Of a stretch of DNA of 64,000 nucleotides, positions 32,888 through 43,244 are shown piece by piece (positions within the stretch are counted from its first letter, which is position 1; each line of letters opens with the position of its first letter). Origin of the DNA: Prorocentrum cordatum. Taxonomy: Eukaryota; Sar; Dinophyceae; Prorocentrales; Prorocentraceae. The notes under the pieces were generated by a model that did no database searches, was not told the origin of the DNA, and was given only the letters and a program-made list of their open reading frames with translations. The stretch lies in the NCBI GenBank assembly GCA_963575745.1, contig CAUYUJ010001744.1:33608-97607 (forward strand). Direction: 5' to 3'. The position numbers were made by a program, and so were the translations under genes.

Positions 32888-33022
32888 AGCCAAAAAAGGG
32901 ACCGATGCTGCTGCTCCCTGGACCTCTCCAAGGGGCGCGTTTGGATCAGGATCTCGAGGCGAATCCAGCGGTGGCGACGAAGGCCTCCCAGGAGGCCCAA
33001 ACAAGGGAAAACGAGGGGAGGG
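32888..33022 (+). repeat. Dispersed repeat I, copy 1
   Basis: About 75% similar by eye to 48040-48184. Shared landmarks in order are CAAAAAA.GGACCGAT, GCTGCTCCC.GACCTCTCCA, GTGGCGACGA and GAAAACGAG. There is no obvious terminal repeat. Confidence 0.65.
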
Positions 33023-33200
33023 TAGCGGTAACTGTGGGTACAGGGCAGCTTTGAATACATAGGATGTTTAAAAGAAAATAGGATTTTTAACACATGATTA
33101 ATGCATGAATGAATTCATGCATGAGCTCATCGTTGTTTGTAGTACTAAATCCATGCATTTTTATACATGATCCGCACGCGGAGCATGTACTAAAAACGGC
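33023..33200. other. Low-GC island with palindrome
   Basis: AT-rich relative to its surroundings. ATGCATGAA-TGAA-TTCATGCAT at 33101-33122 is a perfect 9-bp stem with a 4-base loop. Confidence 0.7.
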
Positions 33201-33461
33201 GCTGTACCTTCCCCTCCTGGGCTGGATGTCGAAACATCCACGGCGTCAGGGAGATCCCTCCTGCGCCCGTGCGCGCCTCCTTGCCCTCGAGCGCGGCCTC
33301 CTCCGAGGCGACGCCGCCGAAGGCGGCGGCCTGCTCGGACTCCAGCTCGTCCTGCGCCTGCCGACGCCGGGGGGGACGGAGGAGGAAGACCTCGAGCGGT
33401 GAGGCCTCGGGCTGCGCACAGTCCGCCCCCCCCCAGGGGTCGTCCCGGCTGGCCCCAGCTC

Positions 33462-33633
33462 GGCGGCGAGCGAGGGGGGACACGAGAGGGAGAAGGCCTT
33501 CTCGGAAGGCGGCGGGACTTCTCGGAAGCCCTCGGGCCTTCTGAGAGGTTTTCTGTGCCTCAGGGGAGGCTGAGAGCACCTCTCAGAAGGCCGGGGCCCG
33601 CCCCTTCCCACCTTCCCCCCCGCGCCCGCCGCC
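33462..33633. mobile_element. MITE-like family B, copy 2
   Basis: Left end GGCGGCGAGCGAGGGGGGA; right end is the degenerate inverse (CGCGCCCGCCGCC). The interior carries CTTCTCGGAAG palindromes. Confidence 0.7.
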
Positions 33634-34170
33634 GAGCAGCAGGCCGCCCGATCCCAGCTGGCCCGAGCAGGCCCCCGAGTCGTCGGCCTCCAGCGGCGCC
33701 CCCTGGGCGCTCCACCCCGCAGGGCTGCCGTGCTGAGGCCGCCCGCTCGAGGGCTGCTCGGGGGCGGTCTGCTCCGGCCAGCCGGGGCTGCTCGGGGGGG
33801 CCAGCGGAGGTCCGCCAGGACTGCCAGGGTCGGGGGCGCGCCAACACGGATTAGCGACCCCATGGATCTGGCGCGCGGTCGCCAACTCCATGGACCAGGG
33901 GAGGTGCCCTCCCCAGAATGCGGCCAGCGCCGCCTCGCTCGGCGGCGGGAATCCGCGACTTCCCATGGAAACGGCACCCGTCGCTGATCCACGTCCCCTT
34001 GAGCCATGCTTGCGATCGCCTGATCTGGGGGGCCAGCTGAGGTCAGCCAGGACTACCTGGGGGGGCTGTCTGTGCGCAACCCGCCGCCTGACCCAGGTCG
34101 CCAAACTTCGCGCATCCCGCCCACCTTCGCGCACCGCGCCGGGCGGTGCGCGGCGCCTCGATGCGCGTCG
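33634..34170 (-). other. GC-rich region with open minus frame, coding unclear
   Basis: A 183-codon minus frame (34134-33583) includes SMGSRGFPPPSEAALAAFWG. Two direct repeats (GGCCAGC.GAGGTC.GCCAGG at 33800 and 34030) encode VLADL.WPPR in different frames. The evidence is not sufficient to call a gene. Confidence 0.25.
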
Positions 34171-34179
34171 CGCGGAGAT

Positions 34180-34671
34180 CTACGCGCCCCCGCGAGGCCG
34201 CCCTGGAGAAGGGCAGCTCTCCAGCCGAGGACACAACGCGCGAAGCACGCTTGTCTTCGCTCCCCTGAAGGTTACTTCGCTTTTCAATCTCGCGTTTCCC
34301 CCAAACCCTCCTGCTCCCCGATCCGCAGATGTCGGAATGTCGCCCCGAAGCAGCCACATTGTCGGAGGCACTGAGCATCTGGCGAGGCCCCACAGATCGC
34401 CCACTGACACGGGTGTTTGTGCTGCATTCCTTGATAGATAAACGGCAAAAGCCTCCTCCCTCCCTGCAATCGCACTACTCATGCCTCGATTCAAGGATCC
34501 TGCATTGGCTGCGACCGAGTTTGACAGATCAAGGAGAACAAACACGCGCAACATATTTAAGGAATGAACTGACAGCCCCATACGTTGCCCACCTGTAAGA
34601 ACGATTGTCATTCCAGCTTTCCCAATCCGTTCCGAACACTTGTCGCCCATAGAGGACCATGGCCGAATCAA
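34180..34671 (-). CDS. Weak hypothetical ORF
   Basis: A 163-codon minus frame in sequence of moderate GC, where a chance open frame of this length is less expected. It starts MIRPWSSMGDKCSERIGKAG. No motif, signal or family recognised. It may be spurious. Confidence 0.2.
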   Translation of the reverse strand: MIRPWSSMGDKCSERIGKAGMTIVLTGGQRMGLSVHSLNMLRVFVLLDLSNSVAANAGSLNRGMSSAIAGREEAFAVYLSRNAAQTPVSVGDLWGLARCSVPPTMWLLRGDIPTSADRGAGGFGGNARLKSEVTFRGAKTSVLRALCPRLESCPSPGRPRGGA

Positions 34672-34804
34672 TAACTAGACTGATCGATATCTACCGAACA
34701 ACAACGCACTCGCGCCCAGTGGTCCGCAATCCGTCTCGTTCTCGGACCCATGAGTCAGAAACTCATGCTTCATAGCGAAATGGGCGATCACGAAAATGCA
34801 CGAA

Positions 34805-34958
34805 ACGACGACGACGACGACGACGACGACAACGACGACGACTTGACGGCGACGGCGACGACGACGACGACTGCGCCTGCGACGTTGACTGCGACTGAGA
34901 CGACGACGACGAAAAAGACGAATCTAGAGACGACGACGACCGACGACAACAACACCAA

Positions 34959-35036
<78 letters not shown>

Positions 35037-35100
35037 ATCGGGTGGGCGGGTCGGGCGGGCGGGCAGGGCTGGCGGGCGGGCAGGGCGTGGCTTGCGGGCG
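34805..35100. repeat. (GAC)n microsatellite and GGGC-rich tail
   Basis: Pure (GAC)n at 34961-35034, interrupted copies before it, and a (GGGC)n-like tract at 35040-35095. Confidence 0.95.
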
Positions 35101-35136
35101 CGGTAAAGAGAAAGGATGGCCCCTCAACGCCCGCCA

Positions 35137-35312
35137 CTACAGTCGACCCGCATGGGAAGGATGAGCGATTTTCAAAGGTTAACTTGCATCCTTGCCACCT
35201 CGGCCCATCCTTGGCGACCTTCGCTGGCCAACCCCACTCGAAAAACGTCAGCATGGCCTTCCAAGGCCCTTGAATCCTTACCGCGCGTCCTTATGGTACG
35301 GGCTGACTGCAG
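35137..35312. mobile_element. MITE-like family D, copy 3 (inverted)
   Basis: The element is 176 bp with ends CTACAGTCGACCCG and CGGGCTGACTGCAG. Its interior is in the opposite orientation to copies 1 and 2. Confidence 0.8.
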
Positions 35313-35427
35313 TGGGGGCTGGGAGGGGGGTTGTAGCCGTCTTCGGGCGGGAGGTGGAGGCCCCTCCCCCCCCTGGCCTGGAGGCGTTGGTGCATCCGGA
35401 CGCCCCCCCCTGGCCCAAGCGCACGTG

Positions 35428-35600
35428 AATGAACGGGCCCAGGGACACACAAACAAATACACACAAATACCAACATTCCCCTATTTTCTCATGGTTGCTG
35501 GATTGTTGTCTTCCCCCCAACCTCACATAGTTTCCCATAATTATGTTCCGAGGGATCGACGATGAATTGTGTCTGTGTTGTTTCCCCTCCTGAGTGAAAC
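35428..35600 (+). repeat. Dispersed repeat H, copy 1
   Basis: Shared in order with 61806-61978: GGACACACAAACAAATACAC, TTGTCTTCCCCCC, TCGACGATGAATTGTGTCTG and TCCTGA. Roughly 75% identity by eye. Ends not defined. Confidence 0.7.
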
Positions 35601-35934
35601 GCGCAGATGTCTTAACAGGCTGCTCACCACGCCGCACAGAGGCCTGCGGTGACCGCCTGATACGTCACCATGCAGCCGACGGGGGTGCAGCCCTGCTAAA
35701 ATCTGGTCGTCCCACTCATCGGGCTGCTCTCCTGATTCAGAACTACTGGCCGTCGGAGCCGCTGCCAAACCAGCATCCACCCTCTACTTCGGACGCCCTC
35801 CGCGTATCGTCCGCCGCACCGCCCCGCTTGGGGACCGCACTCATCCTGCGCGTCGTCGTCGCCCTCGTCGTCAACACCTGGCGCTGGTGTCGTTCGGACA
35901 CTTTCACAGCCATGATTTGGCAGCGCATAGACGA
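35601..35934. other. No feature seen
   Basis: Overlapping short frames on both strands without motifs. Confidence 0.35.
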
Positions 35935-36044
35935 GGGAAGGCTTCTTGGAAGGAGGCTGCTTCTCAGAAGGCGCGGGCCTTGTCTGCAGATGTAAGGCCA
36001 GCGCCTGATAAGAAGCAGCCTCACTCCTCAGAAGAAACCTTCCC
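35935..36044. mobile_element. Foldback family R, copy 1
   Basis: The left arm GGGAAGGCTTCTTGGAAGG continues GAGGCTGCTTCTCAGAAG and pairs with the right arm over about 45 bp around a GTCTGCAGATGTA loop. A second copy, inverted, is at 60924-61033. Confidence 0.8.
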
Positions 36045-36121
36045 TCTCCCCCTACCCCCTCTGCACGTGGCCGAAGGATCACAATACCCATCCTCATCCC
36101 CATCACATAAGCATAAACTGT

Positions 36122-36239
36122 TGGCGCTCCGCGCGGATTTCTTGGATCTGCGCCAGACCCCCCTCCCTGGCGCGCGCCGGGGGCGCCGCCGGGGGGGGGT
36201 GGGGCCAGCGTGGATCCAAGAAGTCCGCGCGGAGCGCCA
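36122..36239. mobile_element. MITE-like family C, copy 2
   Basis: The best-preserved copy, 118 bp. Its ends TGGCGCTCCGCGCGGATTTC and the exact inverse (one mismatch in 27 bp) continue into GGATC. Confidence 0.92.
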
Positions 36240-36504
36240 GAAGTATGTTTTTATCCTCGAATCACCCCCGCCATCAGCACTACCACGACCCCCACCAGTC
36301 CGACCAGCCATAACTGGGGGAGCTGTGGCCCTCACCCCCCATGGGGGAACCCATCGCATCGACGATCCCTCGAGAGGGATGTCGAAATCGATGGGCCCCC
36401 CTAGGCGGGTAAAGATCACAGCTCCCCCAGTTGTGGCTGGTCTGCCAGCACCATCTCAGCACCATTTGAGCAAAGACCGACCGTCCCGGCATTCCTATAG
36501 TCAT

Positions 36505-36665
36505 ACCACGAAATGTTCTTAGACTTAGATCCCAACAATGTTCTAATAACAAAAACAATGTTCTTAGAACATAAACCCGATGTGTTAAAACAAGACAGTC
36601 CCAGCCAGAAATATTCTAAGAACACTTCGTGGGAACCGCAAACAGGTTCTTAGAACATCATTGTT
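36505..36665. repeat. Low-GC island with clustered TGTTCTTAGAACA palindromes
   Basis: Five full or partial copies of the palindrome TGTTCTTAGAACA (AATGTTCTTAGA, ATGTTCTAATAACA, ATGTTCTTAGAACAT, ATTCTAAGAACA, GTTCTTAGAACAT) within 160 bp of AT-rich DNA inside GC-rich surroundings. Confidence 0.85.
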
Positions 36666-36714
36666 TGGTGGGGCTATAGGCGAGCCGGGACGCTTCGCCA
36701 CTGCTTGAACCATC

Positions 36715-37000
36715 GACCGTGAGCCGCCGCTGGGGCGACGCCGAGAAACAAACGAGGCCGACTGCGCCGACCTCCGCGCGTGAGCCCCCCCCCCGTCAGG
36801 TCGTGCGCGAGCGCCCCCGTTTTCAAGTCCGCGTGCCGCGCGGGAGGCCCGCGGAAGCCGCCGCGTGTGGGTCGCTGCGTCACCTTGCGTGAGACCCCCC
36901 CGCGTCGCTCACAAATTCGGCACCCCGTGAGCCGGCGCTTGGGCTCCCGGTCCGCTCGACCGTGAGCCCCTCGACCGTGAGCCGCCGCTTGGGCTCCGGC
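36715..37000. repeat. Short repeats of CCGTGAGCCGCCGCTTGGGCTC type
   Basis: CCGTGAGCCGCCGCT-like units at 36718, 36926 and 36976, with a CGACCGTGAGCCCCT doublet at 36957-36975. Surrounding GC-rich frames are not called. Confidence 0.6.
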
Positions 37001-37885
37001 TGCGCGCCCCCGGGGCAGGCGCAGGGGCCCCCCCGCTCGTGCGGGCCCACGGCCTCGGGCGACGCCGCGCGCCGGCAGCACGGGCTCCACGCAGCAGCGG
37101 GCACGGACCTCGCGCCAGGCCCCATGGTGCGAGGCGGGTTTTTCTATCCAGATCCACCGCCTGGGAACCCACGTCCTGGTGCCCCAACGGGCGGTGGACA
37201 TGGATCTAATTCGGCCCCTGGGGGCCCGGATCTGTCCACATGCGCCGCCTGCCGAGGCTCCGAGAACTGACCCTCCAGGCGGTGGTCATGTACAAATTCC
37301 CGCCTCGGACATGGGCGGCCAGCGGGAAGGGGCGAAGGCGAGCAGCGGCGGCTGCTCACGCGGCGCCAGGGCGGCCGCGGCACCGCCGGCGAGAAGGGGG
37401 GGGGCTCCGTCGCGGCCGACCCCGCCCGCGGGCGCACGCGGCTGGCCAGCCCTGCTTCACAGACGTGCTGCCATGGGAGCCGCAAGGGGCGCCTGGGGGG
37501 CGGCTGCTCGCCGCGTCTCCAGGGGCGAGGCCCGGCAGGGGCGCTCGGAGCTCGGAGCCGGTGGCCGAGGAGGCTGGCGAGAGGCACCGAAGCGGGCGCG
37601 GCGTGGCTGGCGGTGGAGGTCGGCGAGCTCGGAGGCCGCGCGGCTCGCGGGCGCGTGGCCGACAAGCAGACCCGCCAGGCCTCGAGGGGCCTGGCGGGAG
37701 GCTGGAGAGGGGCTCCCCCTCCTCAAGGAACAGGAGCAGGCCCCATGCAAAACGAATGGTGCTCCACCCCCCCCTGCTTGCCAAGCCCCCCTCCCTCCGC
37801 TGGCCCTCGGCCCCCTGTGGGCAAGGGAGGGGGGGGGGGGGGGGAAAAACAAGAACAGCATCCCCCCCACACCTCCGCGTGTCTC
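37001..37885. other. GC-rich stretch, no gene called
   Basis: Long frames on both strands are compositional. A G run lies at 37829-37842. Confidence 0.4.
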
Positions 37886-38262
37886 GCCAGCGAGCGTCGA
37901 CGACGCCGACGCCCACGACGACGACGACCGCATCGGAGGAAAAAGGCGATAGCGACCTCCACGACACAGACGACTGGGACGACTCCAGAATCGACAACGA
38001 CCGAACGACGACGACGACGACGACTGCGACGACGACGACGACGACGGCAACGACGACGACGACGGCGGCAACAACGGCGGCGGCTGCGACGACAACGACG
38101 ACGAATGCGACGACGATGACGACGACTGCGATGACGACGACGAAGACGACGACAAGGACCTCGACCTCGACCTCGACCTCGATGTCAACCTCGACATCGA
38201 CCTCGACGACGGCGACGACGACGAAGAATACGAGCTGTGAGGATCGATGGCGACTATGACTA

Positions 38263-38298
<36 letters not shown>

Positions 38299-38300
38299 CG
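37886..38300. repeat. (GAC)n-rich microsatellite
   Basis: Interrupted (GAC)n with a CTCGAC hexanucleotide stretch at 38158-38205. Confidence 0.95.
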
Positions 38301-38475
38301 CGGGGCATTCAAGCCGTCATGCAATCGAGCGGTCGGCCCATTAGGGCGCGTCGGGCGGGCGAACCTCACGCGACGCGCTCCGCCACAGCAGGGCTCGCCA
38401 GCGCGGCGCGCGGGGAGCCGCGCCGGCACACTCAGCGGCGCAACCTAAGCTCAGGTAGGGGACTGAAACTGGCGG

Positions 38476-39195
38476 ATGGGCGGCCGAGCTCCCGCTCTGG
38501 TCACCATCCTGCCCAACGTGGAGGGCCGGCGTCGCACTGTTTTCGTGAGGTGCGACGCCTTCAGATTTCCTTCGGCGATGCCGAGGTATCCGACGAACGC
38601 GCGGATCCACGCCGCGCTGGGGAGGCTGCGCCGCGAGCTGCGCCCCAGTAGCAGCAAGCTGCTGGAGGCGCCCCAGCCGCTGGCCAGCGAGGTCGGGCAG
38701 CCGACGGAGGAGCCCTCCCCCGATGGAGCGCAGCATGGGCGCGAGACCGCGCTCTCGCCGCCCCGAGGGGGGCGTGCGTCCGCCCAGCGGGGCGTGGAGG
38801 CTCGCGGCAGAGGGCCACTGAGCGTCTGGGACCCCCTAAGAAGCGCGGGGAGGCGGCTGCGAGCGAGCGGCGGTGGAGCTCGCGGCACACCTGCCCTCAG
38901 CGAGTGTAGCGTGGCTCGCACTGCAGCAGAAAGGCGCAGCTCCTAGCCAGCATTCGCAGGCTGGGGAGCCGAGCCAGCGGTGCTTCGTGCAGAGGCCGAG
39001 GCGCGCCTGCGGACTATGGACTTCCACAGCTCGCAAGCCGAACGCCGAGCGCAAGCAGCCTCGTCGAGGGGCCGAGGAACGCTGATGATCGCTGCCCAGA
39101 GCCTGCCATGGCGGCTCCTTTCTGTGAGGAGCCCCCGCCGAACGTCGCGAGGCCAGGGGGCATCCGAGGGGGCAAATCATGTGAGCTGGTACTGA
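38476..39195 (+). pseudogene. Hypothetical ORF with one in-frame stop
   Basis: The plus frame from 38476 is open to a TAG at 38944-38946, and the same frame then continues to 39195 (240 codons in all). It includes TVFVRCDAFRFPSAMPRYPT, a helical RIHAALGRLRREL, and after the stop RAEAEARLRTMDFHSSQAER. Persistence of one frame through mixed composition is the only evidence for coding. No family recognised. Confidence 0.3.
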
Positions 39196-39459
39196 TGGAG
39201 GCGAGCCAAATGCAGAGGGCAGTGAGCCTTCTGTCAGGGCTGCTGCCCTCGGGTACGCGCCATACCGTAGCCAGCCATCGCTATAATTAGGAGGAAAACA
39301 AACCTACCTCGCTTTTGACCACCCTCGCTTCCAAGAGATACCAAACGATGCCAGATTGCAGCCTGTACTGGTCAGGCCGCTTGACGGGGAGGCGCGTGGT
39401 ATGGCTTGGTTTTGCCTGGAAGCGAAAGCGGGGTAGGTAATTCACGCTCTGAATAATCA
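39196..39459. other. No feature seen
   Basis: Moderate GC. Nothing recognised. Confidence 0.35.
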
Positions 39460-39640
39460 CAATCACGAGGTCGTCATCGTCGTCGTCACCGCCAGCAACG
39501 ACACCGTCGTCCCATCGTGACACCCGCCGTCATCAAGCAGTGGCATCACAACCACCACCGCCGCTGTCACCATCAATCGACCGCGCCGTCCCCGCCGCCA
39601 CAGCCACCTCCGTCGCCGCCGTCGCAGCCTGCCACCAACG
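39460..39640. repeat. CGT/ACC trinucleotide-rich stretch
   Basis: Interrupted trinucleotide repeats. 39640-40659 after it is GC-rich with no gene called. Confidence 0.6.
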
Positions 39641-40674
39641 GCACCCTCTCGGCGCCGTGATCCGAGAGGCCCCGCTCGCGCCCCCACACGGAGCACAGGA
39701 CTTCGTACGGCCCCGCCGCCCCTCCCCGGCGCCCGACCCGGCTACCCGGCGGCGCGGCCGCCTTCTGGGCAGCCTCCTGGCGCGCCTCGTCGGCCTCATC
39801 CTCCTTGGCATCCTGGGGTCGTGCGGCGCCCTCGCTGGCCCGCTGGGGTGCTGCTCCGGGGGTCTCTTCTGGAAACGGTGCCAAGGGATGGCGGGTGTTG
39901 GTCACTGACTCTCGCCGGTCGCCGGTGACCGGCCAGAGCTGGAATCCATACACTGGAATCCTCCTCCTTGGCCGCCTTCGGGGGGGGGGGGCTCTCCCCA
40001 AGGAGGAGGCGGAACAGGTGGCAGGGCAGGTCTGCCCCCCCACCCTCTTGCCCCCATGCTGCTGCTGCGCTCGCCCCTGGCGGGCTTCGGCTCATCCCTG
40101 GCGGGGCTTCACCGCCACAACCGCGCCAGCACTGGGCCGGCGTGGCCCGAGCCTGCGGACAGCCATCTCCTCATGCCTGGAGGGTGGAAAGACACCCCCC
40201 CGTACCCCACGCCCAGCGCCGGGAGGGGGGAAGGAGGAGGGAGGGCGCAAGACGCGTGAGGCGAATGGGGGGGTGAACGGGGCGAGGAGGCAGGAGACGG
40301 AGCGGCAGGGCGGACGAGCAGGGTGACGGGGAGAGGGAGAGGAGGACGAGGACCTCGAACCCCTGGCCCTCAGCGGGGAGGAGGAGCTCAGCGCTGGACG
40401 ACATTTCTCGCCAGACCCCCGACGTCATGATTTTGCCTCAACTTCGGCCCCAAGAGCTCTCGACCCATCCCCTGGGACCGGCTTGTCATCCTGAGTCGTT
40501 TCTTGGACCGCCCCGAGGCCCCTCAGGACCCCCAGAGATAAGAAATAGCCAAAAATCTCCAGTCGTGACCTGATGAACGCGGCGGATGGGCTGCGGCGGG
40601 CGAGGCACGGAGAGGACGAGAAGGGCGCAAGGTGCGGGGCGTAGGGAGCCTCCATCCTGCATCCTCCTTCTCCG

Positions 40675-40864
40675 TCCTCCGCCCCTTCCTCCTCCTCCTC
40701 CTCCTCCTCCTCCTCCTCCTCCTCCTCCTCCTCCTCCTCCTCCTCCTCCTCCTCCTCCGCCCCTCCTGCTTGTTCTTATTATCATTATTCTTCTTCACCT
40801 CCGCCTCCTCCTCCTCCTCCTCCTCCTCCTCCTCCTCCTCCTCCTCCTCCTCCTCCTCCTCCTC
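40675..40864. repeat. (TCC)n microsatellite in two blocks
   Basis: Pure (TCC)n at about 40689-40760 and 40803-40864, separated by a 40-bp T-rich spacer. Frames are poly-Leu, poly-Pro, poly-Ser or poly-Arg. Confidence 0.95.
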
Positions 40865-40984
40865 AGGGTGTCTGGGTCGCAGGGCCGACCGCGGCGACGG
40901 CGGCCGAGCGAGCGGCGGCCGGTCGGACGGCCGTGGCCACACGGCGCCCCGTGCCGCGTGCGGGCCCACGCCATGTGCGGCGCG

Positions 40985-41105
40985 CGCTCGCCGGCGGCCC
41001 CGCCCCGCCCGGGTGCGCACCACTGGCGGCCCCGCCCCGCCCGGGTGCGCCCCCCCGGCGGCCCCGCTTCGCCTGGGTGCGCCCCCCCCTGCGGCCCCGC
41101 GCCGG
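40985..41105 (+). repeat. About 33-bp tandem repeat
   Basis: About four units of GGCGGCCCCGCCCCGCC followed by CGGGTGCGC(A/C)C. In one frame it gives PGCAP-type peptides. Confidence 0.8.
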
Positions 41106-41139
41106 GCCCGGCAGCCCCGGCGGGCTGCACGAGCTGCAG

Positions 41140-41285
41140 CTCACCTGCAAGCTACATCGACGCTGAACCGACGCGACCCGACACCAGATCGGCGCTGCCT
41201 CGTCGGCATACCACACGCTAGAACGCCTGTGCACTCGAGAGACGGCATTGCGAGGGCATACAGAAGGCTCCCATGACTCGCTACA
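41140..41285. mobile_element. Family K element, copy 2
   Basis: Resembles 21245-21450 (TCGACGCTGAACCGACGCGA, TCGGCGCTGCCTCGTCG, AGACGGCATTGCGAGGGCA). Boundaries approximate. Confidence 0.45.
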
Positions 41286-41465
41286 ATAGGGGCCAGTCCA
41301 CAAGGAGCCTTCCACAAGAAACCCAGCCCTGAGACCCCAGGACGTCCATCGAGTTCTGGTGTGGGAACGTCACGCTTCCCATCGCAAAACCAACGGAACC
41401 CAAGAAACCCAGGGCACCCTGGAGGCAAGCGTGGTGTTTCTTGGCATAGGTCTCCACTCTACCCA
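41286..41465. mobile_element. Family E element, copy 2
   Basis: CCTTCCACAAGAAACCCAGC, CCTGAGACCCCAGGACGTCC and CAGGGCACCCTGGAGGCAAG are shared with the other copies. Confidence 0.7.
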
Positions 41466-41945
41466 GATCCCCTGTTTTTGGCTTCTGGGAGCCTCACGCG
41501 GCCGCGGGGCCGCCAGAAAACGAGTCCCAGGGAATAGCTCGAGAGACCTCTGGGGGTCGAAGCTGCGAAAGAGTCATGACGACGGGGGCACGGGCTACCC
41601 GCGCCCTCGCGGCCTGGGCTCCAGGGCGCGATCTCGCGCATGCGCGGTCGCATGGGCACGTTCCGCGCGGGGCACTCCGCTGGCAGAGCGCCCCGTATCC
41701 ACGGGGTGGCGGCCCGCGGGCCCGGCCCACGAGGCCGTGGACGCCGATGCGAGTCCCGCCCACCACGGGTGGCTGATAGAGAAACCCCAAAGCATGGCAT
41801 GAACGAGAACTCTCGGAGCTCCGCGCGGCGTGCGCCCGCGTTCGCGAAGGGCTCGGCCCACTCACCACCTTAGAGTAGCGCGTGCTGGTCGACGGCCGAG
41901 CCACTGCTGTGATGGTGTGCGCGCCAGACTAATCGGTGTTCTGCG
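41466..41945. other. No gene called
   Basis: Overlapping frames on both strands without motifs. Confidence 0.35.
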
Positions 41946-42293
41946 TGATCTCGCTCTGTCTGTGCCGAGTCGGATTTAGGGATTCTTTCGGTGGCGCGGG
42001 AGCGTCTCGAAGGCTTGGAGTGTGAAGTCGTCGTGAGGGCTGATCGGAACTCTGGCCCCGAGGCGATTGATGGGTTAGATCTCGCGGATAAGCTCAGAGC
42101 GGCTGTGGTCATTACCGCCCAGCGCGCCCATCTGCCCAGTTCTGGACCCCCCGACCGCGTCGACGTTTTCTGTTGCCTCGAAGGAGGAAGAGGAAGAAGA
42201 GTAGGAGGGGGAGGGGCAGGAGGAGGAGGAGGAGCAGGAGGAGGAGGAGGAGGACCAGTGCAAACCCAAAACTCATCAACGATGGTGCAATAA
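41946..42293 (+). CDS. Weak hypothetical ORF ending in a GGA tract
   Basis: The plus frame reads ESDLGILSVARERLEGLECE, VVVRADRNSGPEAIDGLDLA and onward before the (GGA)n tract at 42180-42256. It has no ATG upstream of 41991 and no recognised family. The mixed composition makes it a candidate exon fragment only. Confidence 0.2.
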
Positions 42294-42325
42294 ACCCTCC
42301 CTCCAAGTCCCACCAGCACTTTAGG
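42258..42325 (-). mobile_element. SINE-like family N, copy 1, with (TCC)n tail
   Basis: The minus strand reads GGGACTTGGAGGGAGGGTTT, ATTG, then TTTTGGGTTTGCACTGGTCC, then (TCC)n down to 42180. The plus-strand segment at 62480-62545 has the same order and the same type of tail. Confidence 0.6.
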
Positions 42326-42349
42326 GCGTAGGTGGTCTAGGGCGTTTTG

Positions 42350-42880
42350 TTTCCAATATGCCCCTCTTCACCTTCGGGGAGGGGTGTTGTCACTGATCCC
42401 TATTAATATACACCCCCTCCCCCGCCCGGCCGGCGGTCAACCAGAACCCATTCCGACCCCATGCGCCTCCCCCACACCGATTCTTTCAAAAAACCATACA
42501 ACACGCACTCTGTCTACACATTTGGAGCATGTGCGGCCTATCCGATGCGGCCACCCCCCACCATCCTGTCAAAAAACATACAAAGTACACTTTGGGGCAG
42601 AGTCTTGAGTCATGTTCGTGAGGCCCGCAAGCACTGTATTGTTTTGACAGGGACGGCGGGAGTGTCAGCACGCAGGGCTACCATCCCTGACAAAAACAAT
42701 ACAACATACACCTCGCGGCTAAGTCAGGATCATGCGCGGCCACACAGCGATCACTGTCAAGTGGTTTTTGACAGGGACGGCGGGGGTGGTGGCGAGTGGC
42801 CTGCTGTGCACAATCCCACCAGACACAATGATGGGCACAGGTGTTCGACGAGGATGGCGGGGGCCGACATGTTTCCCGAT
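42350..42880. other. Non-coding stretch with a TTTTGACAGGGACGGCGGG repeat
   Basis: TTTTGACAGGGACGGCGGG occurs at about 42642 and 42766. 42636-42660 and 42690-42712 form an inverted repeat (TGTATTGTTTTGACAGGGA against its inverse). No coding signal. Confidence 0.5.
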
Positions 42881-42884
42881 GTGT

Positions 42885-43110
42885 GCTGTCACCTGCGCAG
42901 GCGCCCCTGACGCACTCTGCACGTGCCCCGAACGTAGCGCACCTGGCGCGGCTGGAGTGTGCGGCAGACATGGCGCACTCGGAGCACGTGGCGCATCTGG
43001 CGCACCAGGCGTACCTGGCACGCTCGGGCCCAGGGGTGCCTGGCGCGCGTGGCGCCCCTGGCACGCGTGGCGCACCTCGCCCAAGCGTCGCGCACCTGGG
43101 GTCGGCTTTG
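42885..43110 (+). repeat. Short GGCGCACCTGGCGC-type repeats
   Basis: Degenerate 9-15-bp units (GTGGCGCATCTGGCGCACC, GTACCTGGCACG). One plus frame reads as collagen-like GAxGxPG triplets (GARGASGAPGVPGTLGPRG), which is a product of the repeat. Confidence 0.75.
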
Positions 43111-43244
43111 GTTACCAATAACTGTCCATCCAAAAACGACCGCTGAACATGCTCAGGCTCGGGTGTTACTTATGTGTTGGGAGAGCGGGTGGGAGTGAGC
43201 TAGACGGCTTGCGGGCGGGTGGGTAGCTTGACCTCTCCCCCTAC

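Noticed and set aside
34006-34016. CTTGAGCCA as a second spliced-leader relic
   Set aside because: Only nine bases match; too short to mean anything.
42889-43121. A collagen gene
   Set aside because: The Gly-x-Pro pattern is produced by a short DNA repeat; no signal peptide or extended Gly-X-Y domain.
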